A stretch of 47,639 nucleotides of DNA, from positions 1-47,639 of the forward strand of contig NZ_JNYE01000060.1 in the NCBI RefSeq assembly GCF_000717185.1, written 5' to 3'. Under the pieces are notes generated by a model that was not told the DNA's origin, ran no database searches, and was given only the letters and a program-made list of their open reading frames with translations. Source of the stretch: Kitasatospora phosalacinea (GTDB taxonomy: Bacteria > Actinomycetota > Actinomycetes > Streptomycetales > Streptomycetaceae). Below, in pieces: positions 30,516-38,896 of the stretch. How positions within the stretch are numbered: the stretch's first letter is position 1; each line of letters opens with the position of its first letter. The position numbers and the translations under genes were made by a program.

Positions 30516-32849
30516 ATGGACCGCCAGACGTACACCGCCGAGCTCGCCGGTCTGCGCGAGCTGCGCACCGCGATCACGGCAGCCGAGAAGATGGTCGCGG
30601 CCGCGCGGAAGGAGCTGGACAAGCTCAACGGGCAGCGAGCGCGCCGGGTTGCTGGGCTGGCGGGGTACGAGGGCGCCCAGGCGTCGGCCGTCGCGAAGGC
30701 CTCCGGGCTGTCGGTCGGCGACGTGGTGCGGATCGCGCCACTGCTGGATCCGACCCCGGCCGCCGTCCGCGCCGCCAAGTCTGACGACCGTGCCGCCGCA
30801 CCCGTCCAGGCGCCGGTGTCGCAGGGCGAGAGCGCCGTCGGGCCCGTGGGCGCGGTTGCTCCGGCACTGACCCGCCCCGCTGCTGTCGTCGAGCTCCCGG
30901 CCTCGGCTGCTCCGGTGACCCCTGCCGCGCTGATCGAGTCCGATGCTGACGTCGGGGACCCGGCCTGGGCCGGACAGCCCGTCGCCGAGCCCGCCGGTAC
31001 CGTCGGCAGGGAGACAGAACCCGGCGTACAGGCCGCCTCGGCCTCCGCGACCACGCTGGCCCCCGCGGCCGCTGCGTCGGTTCCCGCTCACGCTGCTCCC
31101 GCTGCGCCGGTCGCTTCGGTCGCAGCCGGGGCGCGGCCGGTGGGGGAGTCCGGTCTGCGTGAGCTGCCCACCCTCCCGGAGGGCCCGGCCGGTACCCGGT
31201 TCGAGGCCGTCACCACAGGCCTGGTGTCCAAGCGCCCCAACTTCATGCAGCAGGCCCGCGCCACGGTGTTCCTGGACGCGGCGACCGGCGACCTGGCGGT
31301 GCGTGACCGCGTGGTGCGCGTCGACCTCGGCGCCCGTACCCCGGGGGAGATCCTGGACGCCGTCCTCGCGGCCGCGCCCGGCACCGAGCGGATCTACATC
31401 ACCGCGGGTGCTCCGTGGCACGACGGTGCCGAGCGCTACTCCACGCTCAAGGACGCCGTCACCGCCTGGCTGAACACCCCTTCCGAGCGGTGGACCACCG
31501 CCGTAGGTTCGGGCCGGGACAAGCTCGCCGGGCACTTCGTCCACCAGCGCCAGCCCGTCGGCCGCTACGCCCCCGCCGCTTCCCCGGAGGGACCGATGAC
31601 GGAGATCCGGTCGATGGGGGAGTGGTTCGATCCGGACGGCGCCGATGTCGTGACGTGCCGTCAGGCGTTCGCGCTGTTGTGGCAGGCGCTGCGCCGTCAT
31701 TGGGACGACGCGGTGCTGATGGGCTCGCCGTCGCAGACTGGCCGGGACCTGTGGTCGCGCACCATCCCGACCACCGGGAAATGGGCGGGCGGCTACCCGG
31801 TTCTCTCGGAGGAGCTGCGGGGCCTGTTGCACGCGACCGGCGGTCAGGGCCGTACCGAGCTGATCCTGCCGCCGCGGGTGCCGGAGCAGCTGCCCGCGCT
31901 GGTGGAGTACGACAGGACCTTCGCCTACGCCAAGCACCTGTGGAAGTCGCCGGTCGGCGCGCCGCGCCGGATCACCGCGGCCGCGTTCGCCGCGATGACC
32001 GAGGCGGAGCAGGTCAAGGCGTTGATGTCCTGTTCGCACTGGAACGTGCGGGTGAGCGTCCCGGCCGGGTGGAACCACGTCGGCCTGCTGCCCGCGCCGG
32101 TGACCGGTGACCGCGCCTGGATCTACCCCTCCCAGCCCGGTACCACGTTCACCACGTGGGCGGGCGGCGCGGAGATCCACCTCGCCCTGTCGAACCACAT
32201 CGCTCCCTGGCGGATCGAGGTCCTGGGCGGCCTGCTGTTCGAGGACGGCAAGCCCCTGGATGAGTGGGGCAAGCGGCTCAAGGCGGCCTGGGCGGACCTG
32301 ACCAACCTCTCGAAGCTGCACGGCGACGAGCGCCAGCGGCAGGCGGCCTACCTCGCCTCCCGCGCGGTGCGCTCGGTGCTGCTGTTCGGCCTGGGCGGGT
32401 TCGCGCAGCGCCCGCGCCTGGTCTCCGGCACCACCCCGCTCGGCGAGGCGCTCCCGGCCGGGGTGGAGATCCTCGGCCAGGACGACGCGGTGGTGACCTG
32501 GCAGCGGCAGGCCGGCTTCTCCCGCGACCCGTACGCCCACCCGGAGTGGGCGGCGTACGTGTGGTCGGGGGCCCGGGCGGCGCTGCTGGACATGAAGTAC
32601 CGCCAGGGCAAAGAGGTCATCGGCCACGCCGGCGCGCTCCACGCCCGGCCGGGCACGGTCGTGTACTTCGGCACCGACGGCATCGCCCTGACCGAGCGCC
32701 AGCCCTGGCCCTACCGGGGCGAGCCGGGCGACTACCTCCTCAAGGGCCACCTCACCGGCCCCGTCGAGCACCCGGTGAGCCAGGAGCAGTACCTCAAGCT
32801 GCGCGGCCTGGGCCGCGCCCACCTCGCGCAGATGGGAGCTGACCGGTGA
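30516..32849 (+). CDS. telomere-associated protein (Tap/Tac)-like
   Basis: 777-aa protein that I place as a divergent relative of streptomycete Tap, which binds single-stranded telomere ends and recruits the terminal protein. Order: a coiled coil (TAAEKMVAAARKELDKLNG), a helix-turn-helix-like segment (ASAVAKASGLSVGDVVRIAP, about 54-73), an Ala/Pro linker, then a conserved body. LVEYDRTFAYAKHLWKSPVG (near 464) resembles Tap's GLDVNxAFxAAAxRLxVGL; EVLGGLLFEDGKPLDEWGKR resembles its YLDxWxxRLRDA segment; RSVLLFGLGGFAQRPR its ATVKGGIGKLRERP; and VVYFGTDGIAL its PLAVLSDCxVY. Gene order and size mirror tap-tpg, and its stop overlaps the Tpg-like start. These resemblances are from memory and remote. 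SCP1 Tac is the nearest described analogue in concept. The ATG lacks a strong binding site. Confidence 0.5.
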   Translation: MDRQTYTAELAGLRELRTAITAAEKMVAAARKELDKLNGQRARRVAGLAGYEGAQASAVAKASGLSVGDVVRIAPLLDPTPAAVRAAKSDDRAAAPVQAPVSQGESAVGPVGAVAPALTRPAAVVELPASAAPVTPAALIESDADVGDPAWAGQPVAEPAGTVGRETEPGVQAASASATTLAPAAAASVPAHAAPAAPVASVAAGARPVGESGLRELPTLPEGPAGTRFEAVTTGLVSKRPNFMQQARATVFLDAATGDLAVRDRVVRVDLGARTPGEILDAVLAAAPGTERIYITAGAPWHDGAERYSTLKDAVTAWLNTPSERWTTAVGSGRDKLAGHFVHQRQPVGRYAPAASPEGPMTEIRSMGEWFDPDGADVVTCRQAFALLWQALRRHWDDAVLMGSPSQTGRDLWSRTIPTTGKWAGGYPVLSEELRGLLHATGGQGRTELILPPRVPEQLPALVEYDRTFAYAKHLWKSPVGAPRRITAAAFAAMTEAEQVKALMSCSHWNVRVSVPAGWNHVGLLPAPVTGDRAWIYPSQPGTTFTTWAGGAEIHLALSNHIAPWRIEVLGGLLFEDGKPLDEWGKRLKAAWADLTNLSKLHGDERQRQAAYLASRAVRSVLLFGLGGFAQRPRLVSGTTPLGEALPAGVEILGQDDAVVTWQRQAGFSRDPYAHPEWAAYVWSGARAALLDMKYRQGKEVIGHAGALHARPGTVVYFGTDGIALTERQPWPYRGEPGDYLLKGHLTGPVEHPVSQEQYLKLRGLGRAHLAQMGADR

Positions 32850-33544
32850 GCCCGGCCGACCCGAACCAGCCGAACGAGGCCGCCCGCCTGACCCAGGAGC
32901 TCATCGACCAGGGCTACACCAAGCGCCAGGTCGCCAAGATGCTCGGCCGCGACGCCAGCCTGGTCAGCCAGTTCTTCACCAAGGGCAAAGGCAAGGCGTT
33001 CGTCGGCGCGCTGCGCCAGGTCGTCCGCGCGGTGCGCGGCGGCGAGCGCGACACCGAGGCGCTGTCCGCCGTCGCCGAGGCGAACACCACCCGCCGCCGC
33101 ACCAAGACCGGGCAGAAGGCGCGGGTGCGGGGCAAGGACGTCGTCGGCAAGCCCGGCGAGTCGATGGCCGGCCGCGCGGGCAAGCAGGCCATCAAGTCCG
33201 GCGCGAGCCACCTCGCCCCGGTCGTCCACGCCACCGGCCAGGCCGGCGGCCGCCTGGCCTTCACCGTGCGGATGAAAGCCGACCAGTACGTCTACAGCGC
33301 GGGCTCGGAGAAGGACTCCGGCGGGGTGCGGCGCGGCTTCATCCCGCGCGCGGACGGCACCGAGGAGCGCACCTACGGCAGCTCCTCCACCGGCGGGTTC
33401 GACGCCGCCGAGTGGTCCCAGCGCGTCGCCGAGCACCACGGCGACGTCACCGAGGCGATGAAGGCATGGCTGGTGGAGACCGGCCGAGCGGTCGAGGACG
33501 CCGACATCGCCTACCTCGAAGTCCGCGGCTGGATCCCCGAGTAG
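32846..33544 (+). CDS. terminal protein (Tpg/Tpc)-like DNA-binding protein
   Basis: 232-aa basic protein. An N-terminal helix-turn-helix (YTKRQVAKMLGRDASLVSQF), an Arg/Lys-rich stretch (TTRRRTKTGQKARVRGKD), a Gly/Ala middle and a C-terminal segment ending EDADIAYLEVRGW recall Tpg, the protein covalently bound to 5' ends of Streptomyces linear DNA (HTH, basic middle, end like TDIEYLE). The GTG overlaps the stop of the Tap-like gene (GTGA, 32846-32849), as in a coupled tap-tpg pair. It is longer than Tpg (about 185 aa), closer to the alternative type from SCP1. It could instead be an ordinary HTH regulator. Confidence 0.5.
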   Translation: MSPADPNQPNEAARLTQELIDQGYTKRQVAKMLGRDASLVSQFFTKGKGKAFVGALRQVVRAVRGGERDTEALSAVAEANTTRRRTKTGQKARVRGKDVVGKPGESMAGRAGKQAIKSGASHLAPVVHATGQAGGRLAFTVRMKADQYVYSAGSEKDSGGVRRGFIPRADGTEERTYGSSSTGGFDAAEWSQRVAEHHGDVTEAMKAWLVETGRAVEDADIAYLEVRGWIPE

Positions 33545-33662
33545 CAACTCCCGGTCGGCCTCTCCCCGACCAAGACCTGGCCCCGGGGGGAGGCCACCCG
33601 CCCCGACCCTGCCACACCACCCCGCACCGCACCCGCCCCGGCAGAACAGGAGACGCACCGCC

Positions 33663-36014
33663 GTGGAGACCACGACCACCACCGCCACCGAGGCCGCCGT
33701 ACCGGCCGGGCTGCGCGCCCCCGCCGTACCGCCGCTCCCGGCACAGCCGTCCGGCACTACCGCGGTGGTGAATCCGCTGCCGCTGCACTGGTTTCAGAAG
33801 GAGGCGGTGGCGGCCGCGGTGCGCGAGATCAAGGACGGCGGCCGGGTCACGATCGTGGCCGCGACCGGCTCCGGCAAGACCCTCATCGCCGCGGGCTGCG
33901 CCCGCCGCGTCGCCGCGCGCGGCCGGGTGTTGGTGCTGGTGCCGACGATCGAGCTGCTGGAGCAGACCGCCGAGGCGTGGTCGCTGCGGGGCGGTCGCCG
34001 CGGGCTGGCGGTGGCGGCGTGTTCGCGGGAGGAGGCGCTGGAGAGCGCGGAGGCGGGCGGCCGCATCGACGCGGCCGTGACCACCCAGGCCGCGCGGATC
34101 GCCGACCTGGTCGCCTCCGCGAAGGCGGGCGAGCCGGTCACCGTGTACGCCACCTACGCCTCCATGGAGCGGATCACGGCCGCGCACCAGCAGTTCGGCC
34201 TGCCGGCCTGGGACCTGGTGGTCATCGACGAGGCTCACCGCACCGCCGGCGCCGAGGGCAAGGCGTGGGGCGCCGTCCACGACGACGCGAAGATCCCGGC
34301 CAAGCGCCGCGGCTACTTCACCGCCACCCCCAGGGTCGCCGACGACTCCAAGGCCAAGACCGGCCTGGACGACCTCACCGGCGAAGCCCTGCCCGCGCTG
34401 GTCTCCATGACGGACACCACCGTCTACGGCAAGATCGCGTACGAGTGGACCCTCGGCCAGGGCATCGAACACGGCTACCTCGCCGACTACCGCGTCCTCG
34501 TGCCCGTGGTCACGGACGAGGACCTGCGCGAGCTGCTCAACCTCCCCGCCGTCGCCGACCTGCGATCCCAGCGCTCCAACGAGGAACTGCTGCGCCTGGC
34601 CCTGCAGATCGCGGTGCTGCGCGCGGTCGCCGACCTGGACTTGCGCCGGGTCATCACCTTCCACTCGCGGGTGACGGCGGCGCGGGAGTTCGCCGGCACC
34701 CTGCTGGAGACCGCGCAGCTGCTGGAGGACAAGGACCGGCCGGAGCGGATCTGGGCGAAGGCGGTGGCCGGCACCGACCGCCTGCGCGACCGCCGGGCCG
34801 CGTTCGCCGAGTTCAAGGCCCACACCGGCGAGGACGGCGAGGAGTGCGGCATCCTCTGCAACGCCCGCCTCCTGTCGGAGGGCATCGACGTCCGGGCGGT
34901 GGACGCGGTGTGCTTCGCCGACCCCAAGAGCTCGGTCATCGACATCGTCCAGGCCGTCGGCCGCGCGCTGCGCCAGTCCTACCGCCAGGGCAAGGTCTCC
35001 TGGGTCATCATCCCGGTCTACCTGCCGACCCCGGAGGTCGGCGACGACACGGCGGCCGCGGATCCGTCCGAGGTCCACGACGCCGGCGAGGCCGTCAAGG
35101 CGGAGGCCGACGCCGAGATCGAAGCCTCCTCCTTCCGCACGATCTGGCGCGTCCTGCGGGCGCTGGCGGCGCACGACGCCCGCGTGGTCGGCCGGATCAC
35201 CGAGCTGCGCGGCAGCCGCTCGCAGGCCACCGCACACACCACCACGACGCAGGCGTCCGAGGAGGCGGAGGCCGGCACCGGCGAAGGCCCGGAGCCGCCG
35301 GCCCCGGCCGAGTCGCCGGTGGAGTGGCTGCGGATCAACGCCCGTCACCACGCGGGCGCGATCCTCCAGGCGGTGAAGCTGCGGGCGTTCAACCCGCGCG
35401 CCGTCGAGTGGCAGCGCATGCACGCCGTCGCCACCGCGTTCCACATCGAGCACGGCCACCTCGACCCCACCGACAAGACCCGCCACGGCGAGCTGACCTC
35501 CTGGCTCACCCGCCAGCGCCACCTGCACGGCCAAGGCCTCCTCGACCCGGCCCGGGTCAGCGAGCTGGACGCGCTCGGCATGATCTGGTCGAAGAACGCC
35601 AACGCCTGGGAACGCGGCTACGCGTACGCCGCCGCCTTCCACCGCCGGCACGGCCATCTCGCGATCCCGGCGACCGCGAAGCTGGACGACTACGCGGTGG
35701 GCGCGTGGATGCGCCGCCAGCGCAAGGCCGACAACCTCACCACCGACCAGGTGGCCAAGCTGACCGCGCTGGACGAGCTGTGGCGCCTGGAGCCGGACTG
35801 GAACCGCTCGTATCGCCGCCTGCTCGCCTACCTCGCCGCCGGCGGAACCCTCACCGGCCCCGCCAACCGCACCGGCCTCGGCGACGACCCGGCCTTCCGG
35901 CCCGGCACCTGGCTGCGCAAGCAGGACAAGGCCCGCGCCGAAGGCAAGCTGACCGACCAGCAGACCGCGCTCCTGGACGCGCTCCACCGCCACGCCGAAA
36001 CCGTCATCGGCTGA
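33663..36014 (+). CDS. SF2 helicase with helicase-associated (HA) repeats
   Basis: 783-aa helicase. Walker A ATGSGKT is near residue 68, VVIDEAHRT near 188, FTATPR near 221, LLSEGIDVR near 406 and QAVGRALRQ near 431, a DEAD/DEAH type I-restriction-like core. From about 560 to 770 are three helicase-associated repeats marked by aromatic anchors and spaced GH/LxxW elements (FHIEHGHLDPTDKTRHGELT; HRRHGHLAIPATAKLDDYAV; YLAAGGTLTG...TWLRKQ). The GTG start has AGGAG about 10 bases upstream. A helicase beside telomere-protein genes recalls the TtrA helicases near Streptomyces chromosome ends; the link is positional. A strong hairpin follows the stop. Confidence 0.87.
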   Translation: METTTTTATEAAVPAGLRAPAVPPLPAQPSGTTAVVNPLPLHWFQKEAVAAAVREIKDGGRVTIVAATGSGKTLIAAGCARRVAARGRVLVLVPTIELLEQTAEAWSLRGGRRGLAVAACSREEALESAEAGGRIDAAVTTQAARIADLVASAKAGEPVTVYATYASMERITAAHQQFGLPAWDLVVIDEAHRTAGAEGKAWGAVHDDAKIPAKRRGYFTATPRVADDSKAKTGLDDLTGEALPALVSMTDTTVYGKIAYEWTLGQGIEHGYLADYRVLVPVVTDEDLRELLNLPAVADLRSQRSNEELLRLALQIAVLRAVADLDLRRVITFHSRVTAAREFAGTLLETAQLLEDKDRPERIWAKAVAGTDRLRDRRAAFAEFKAHTGEDGEECGILCNARLLSEGIDVRAVDAVCFADPKSSVIDIVQAVGRALRQSYRQGKVSWVIIPVYLPTPEVGDDTAAADPSEVHDAGEAVKAEADAEIEASSFRTIWRVLRALAAHDARVVGRITELRGSRSQATAHTTTTQASEEAEAGTGEGPEPPAPAESPVEWLRINARHHAGAILQAVKLRAFNPRAVEWQRMHAVATAFHIEHGHLDPTDKTRHGELTSWLTRQRHLHGQGLLDPARVSELDALGMIWSKNANAWERGYAYAAAFHRRHGHLAIPATAKLDDYAVGAWMRRQRKADNLTTDQVAKLTALDELWRLEPDWNRSYRRLLAYLAAGGTLTGPANRTGLGDDPAFRPGTWLRKQDKARAEGKLTDQQTALLDALHRHAETVIG

Positions 36015-36034
36015 TCCGCCCCCCGCACGCCCCG

Positions 36035-36061
36035 CCGTCCCGGCCAGCCAGGCCGGGACGG
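36035..36061 (+). terminator. hairpin after the HA-repeat helicase
   Basis: CCGTCCCGGCC (36035-36045) pairs perfectly with GGCCGGGACGG (36051-36061) around a 5-base loop, followed by CCCGCCTTTT. It may be partly read through, since a gene on the same strand starts at 36084. Confidence 0.65.
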
Positions 36062-36083
36062 CCCGCCTTTTCCAAGGAGACGA

Positions 36084-36338
36084 GTGACCACGCACACCAC
36101 CCAGCCGCCGAAGATCTCCTGGTACGCCCAGTGGGAATGCGGCGCCTGCGGCGACGGCGGCGACGCGCTGTTCGAGGACGGCACCCCGGTCGACGCCGAC
36201 CACGACTGCGACAGCGACGACGGACCCGAGATCGGCTGGGACGGCCGCGCCGAATGCACCTGCGGCTGGACCCTGGAGACCCAGTTCGCCGACGGCGACT
36301 ACGTCGAGGCCGGCCACCACTGCGCCACCGACCAGTAG
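36084..36338 (+). CDS. small Cys-rich acidic protein
   Basis: 84-aa protein of unknown function. It has paired Cys (WECGACGD; AECTCGWT) and further Cys/His (DHDCD; GHHC), a likely zinc ribbon, in a strongly acidic sequence (DSDDGPEIGWDGRA). The two halves look like a duplicated motif: C-G-A-C...ADHDC and C-T-C-G...AGHHC. The GTG start follows AAGGAG by 4-5 bases. Flanked by two hairpins. Confidence 0.7.
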   Translation: MTTHTTQPPKISWYAQWECGACGDGGDALFEDGTPVDADHDCDSDDGPEIGWDGRAECTCGWTLETQFADGDYVEAGHHCATDQ

Positions 36339-36350
36339 ACGACCCGCCCC

Positions 36351-36376
36351 GGGGCGGCCCGCGGCAGGGCCGCCCC
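36351..36376 (+). terminator. hairpin after small Cys-rich gene
   Basis: GGGGCGGCCC (36351-36360) and GGGCCGCCCC (36367-36376) form a perfect 10-bp stem with a 6-base loop, 12 bases after the stop of the small Cys-rich gene. No U-tract. One of three similar hairpins in this operon. Confidence 0.6.
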
Positions 36377-36411
36377 GACACCGACCTACGACGAGAAGGA
36401 GAGGGACCCGG

Positions 36412-37134
36412 ATGCGCGGCCCCGGCTACTACCTGGTGACCGACATGCTGGTGGCCGCCGGCCACACCCGCGAGCAGGCGTCCGCCGCCGTCGCCCGGAT
36501 CGAGTGGGACGTCTTGGACGCGGTGCAGGGCACCGTCTCCAGCACCGGAAGGCGCTTCCCCGCCGACCGCGACGGGGACGGCTACACCGACGGCTGGCAC
36601 GACAGCAGCATCGCGGTCAACGCCCGCCTGGCCGAGTTCGCCGAGCGCTCCCGCGTCGAGGCCGAGCGCGGCGGCATCTCCGTCCCGTCCGCGCCGAACC
36701 CGCCGATCCCTTTCTCGCCGCCCCCGCCCAGCCCCGAACTGCGCGACGTGCGAACGGTGGTAGAGGACCTGTTCCACGGCCTGGTCGGCGAGCGGCCCTA
36801 CGACGTGGCCGGGGATGAACTCACCGACCACGTCCTGTACGCGGTGCGGTGGCTGGTCACCGAGCCCGGCTACACCGACCACCTCACCGCGTTCACCCGC
36901 GACCGGGAGCGCGAACTGCGCCAGATGTTCGCCGACTTCGGCCCCGGCTCCCCGCACGACACCGACCCGGATGTCTGGCCGGTCCCCCGATACGTCCTGG
37001 CCCGCCAGCCCGAGAGCCTGCTCCTCGCGCACCTGCTCACGCACAAGCACCTCTCCCTGGCCGGGGCGTGGGAGGACGTCCTGCCCGACGTCCTCCTGGA
37101 CGACATGGCCGAGGCGTGGCCGTACCGCAGCTGA
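36412..37134 (+). CDS. hypothetical protein
   Basis: 240-aa protein, unrecognised. The N-terminal part is helical (YYLVTDMLVAAGHTREQASA), with a calcium-loop-like acidic segment DRDGDGYTDGWHD (about 58-70), followed by a Pro-rich linker (FSPPPPSPELRD) and a helical, acidic C-terminal half (LYAVRWLVTEPGYTDHLTAF; HLLTHKHLSLAGAWEDVLPD). No membrane segment or catalytic motif. ATG after AGGAGAGG. Part of the telomere-like operon by position and strand. Confidence 0.65.
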   Translation: MRGPGYYLVTDMLVAAGHTREQASAAVARIEWDVLDAVQGTVSSTGRRFPADRDGDGYTDGWHDSSIAVNARLAEFAERSRVEAERGGISVPSAPNPPIPFSPPPPSPELRDVRTVVEDLFHGLVGERPYDVAGDELTDHVLYAVRWLVTEPGYTDHLTAFTRDRERELRQMFADFGPGSPHDTDPDVWPVPRYVLARQPESLLLAHLLTHKHLSLAGAWEDVLPDVLLDDMAEAWPYRS

Positions 37135-37184
37135 CCACCCACTACCCCGCACCCAGGCCCCCAACCTGCCGGAGAGCACCCGCG

Positions 37185-37703
37185 ATGACCGACACCACCC
37201 CGATCACCTCGGCAACCACATGGCACACCCCCGCACCGACAGCGGCCCGGCCGGGCGCCCAGCGTTCCCCGGCCTCCACCAGCACCCCCAGTTCCCCGCG
37301 GGCGCTGGTGCTGGACCCCGCTACCATCGCCGATCCGATGGAGCGTGAGCAGGCGCTGGCGCAGCTGCTCCGCTACCAGTCCCAGGTCCTCACCGGCCGC
37401 CTCGGCCTGGCGGAGGGTGACCGGGTGGAGCTGCTGGAGCCGGTGCGCGCGACGTGGATCGACGAGGACCTGGCCGCCGAGGAGTACTGGGAAGAGGACG
37501 CCCGCGCCCGCGTGGACATCCCGGCCGGCACGCTCGGCGTCATCACCCACGTCCGCCACTACCCGAGCCCGTTCCCGTACGTCGTCGCGCTCGACCGCGG
37601 CCCCAAGTGCGCAGTACGCAACCTCCAGATCACCCGCTGCGCCGACCAGTCGCTCACCCCCGCCGCGCCGCCCGACCCCGCCCCGGAGCCGTGGATGCGC
37701 TGA
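37185..37703 (+). CDS. hypothetical protein with a small beta-rich domain
   Basis: 172-aa protein. The first 45 residues are low-complexity (Thr/Pro/Ala). After a helix (MEREQALAQLLRYQSQVLTG), the rest looks like a beta-barrel of the kind that reads physical or ligand limits: DRVELLEPVRATWIDEDL, IPAGTLGVITHVRHY and PYVVALDRGPKCAVRNLQI. No named family. ATG 37185 is preceded by GGAGAG. A hairpin follows. Confidence 0.6.
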   Translation: MTDTTPITSATTWHTPAPTAARPGAQRSPASTSTPSSPRALVLDPATIADPMEREQALAQLLRYQSQVLTGRLGLAEGDRVELLEPVRATWIDEDLAAEEYWEEDARARVDIPAGTLGVITHVRHYPSPFPYVVALDRGPKCAVRNLQITRCADQSLTPAAPPDPAPEPWMR

Positions 37704-37711
37704 CCGCCCAC

Positions 37712-37737
37712 CGGCCGCCACCACCCGGTGGCGGCCG
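37712..37737 (+). terminator. hairpin after the 172-aa gene
   Basis: CGGCCGCCACC (37712-37722) and GGTGGCGGCCG (37727-37737) form a perfect 11-bp stem with a 4-base loop, 9 bases after the preceding stop. The next gene begins at 37778. Confidence 0.6.
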
Positions 37738-37777
37738 CCGTTGAACCGCACAGCCGAGAAAAAGGGGAGGCAGCAAC

Positions 37778-38896
37778 ATGCCGGAATCCGTGAAGCCCAT
37801 CCCGTCCTACACCCGGTGGGCCGAGGTACCCGACCACCTGCGAACCACCACCCAGCTCGCCGCGCTGGACCTGCCGCGCCAGGCAGCCGGCCCGGTCCGC
37901 GCCACCATCAAGACCCGCAACCCCGGCACCGGACGCAAGGACGAATTCCACCTGTACGACGTGCGCGAGTCCGCCCCGACCGCGGCCACCGCCGCGCAGC
38001 TCCTCGCCGCCGGCACGCGCCGCACCACCAACACCCGCACCTGCGAGGACTGCGGCGCCCACCCCGAGACCCCGTGCACCCCGGCGGCCGACGGCCGGGC
38101 CCTGTGCGGCACCTGCGCCCACATCACCCGCCTGCGCACCCGCCAGGCCGAGATCCGCGCCGCGGCCCAGGACGTCGCCGAGACCGCCGCCCGCCTCCTG
38201 GCCGACGAGCACCTGGCCGTCCTCCAGATCGACTACACCCCCGGCGAACCCACCGCCGCCAAAACGCCCCGGCCACCGGCCGCCGCCCGCCTCACCGTCC
38301 TCGACCGCACCCGCCACGTCCTCTACGACCGCACCGTGCGCCTGACCGGCCCCCGCACCCCCGGCGCCCCCGACCACGCCGTCGACCCCGCCCCCGCCCT
38401 GGCCGACCTCACCAACCTCCTCGCCGAGCGCACCGTCCTCCTGTGGTCCCCCTTCGACCCCGACCCCCTCTACGACGCCCTGCGCCGCCTCAAGCTCAAC
38501 ACCGCCCTGCTGCCCGAAGGCCGCGTCAACAGCCTGTACTCGGCCGCCACCCAATGGCGCGCCGACCTCGACCCGCGCACCGGCGACCTGCGCCGACCCA
38601 CCCCGCCCGGCACCGCCGACCGCCTCCTTCTCCTGCTCCGGAAGATGTCCGCCGACGCCCTGCGCCTCGATGAGGACGAGTTGGACGAGTACGACGTCCC
38701 CGACCGAACGCGGTGGAACTACCAGCTCACGGCCAGGCGCGTGGACCCGGCGCACCCCGGGGTCTCCGTGATCGTCACGCACGCCGTCGCCGCCTCGGTG
38801 GAGGACGCGGTGCGCCTGACCAGGAAGAAGCACGACGGTCACCTCTACGGCGACGGCCTGTACCGGATCGTGCGCGTCGAGGAGGAACGGCCGTGA
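37778..38896 (+). CDS. hypothetical zinc-ribbon protein, possibly exonuclease-like
   Basis: 372-aa protein. A zinc-ribbon-like CEDCGAHPETPC...LCGTCAH lies at about 89-112. The following domain (about 145-250) has an acidic start LQIDYTP and the strings LTVLDRTRHVLYDRTVRL and ADLTNLLAERTVLLWSPFD, then YDALRRLKLNTALLPEGRVN and YSAATQWRADLDPRTGD. The arrangement faintly recalls DnaQ-like 3'-5' exonucleases, but the acidic set is not clear. ATG follows GGGGAGG. Its stop overlaps the next start (GTGA, 38893-38896). Confidence 0.6.
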   Translation: MPESVKPIPSYTRWAEVPDHLRTTTQLAALDLPRQAAGPVRATIKTRNPGTGRKDEFHLYDVRESAPTAATAAQLLAAGTRRTTNTRTCEDCGAHPETPCTPAADGRALCGTCAHITRLRTRQAEIRAAAQDVAETAARLLADEHLAVLQIDYTPGEPTAAKTPRPPAAARLTVLDRTRHVLYDRTVRLTGPRTPGAPDHAVDPAPALADLTNLLAERTVLLWSPFDPDPLYDALRRLKLNTALLPEGRVNSLYSAATQWRADLDPRTGDLRRPTPPGTADRLLLLLRKMSADALRLDEDELDEYDVPDRTRWNYQLTARRVDPAHPGVSVIVTHAVAASVEDAVRLTRKKHDGHLYGDGLYRIVRVEEERP

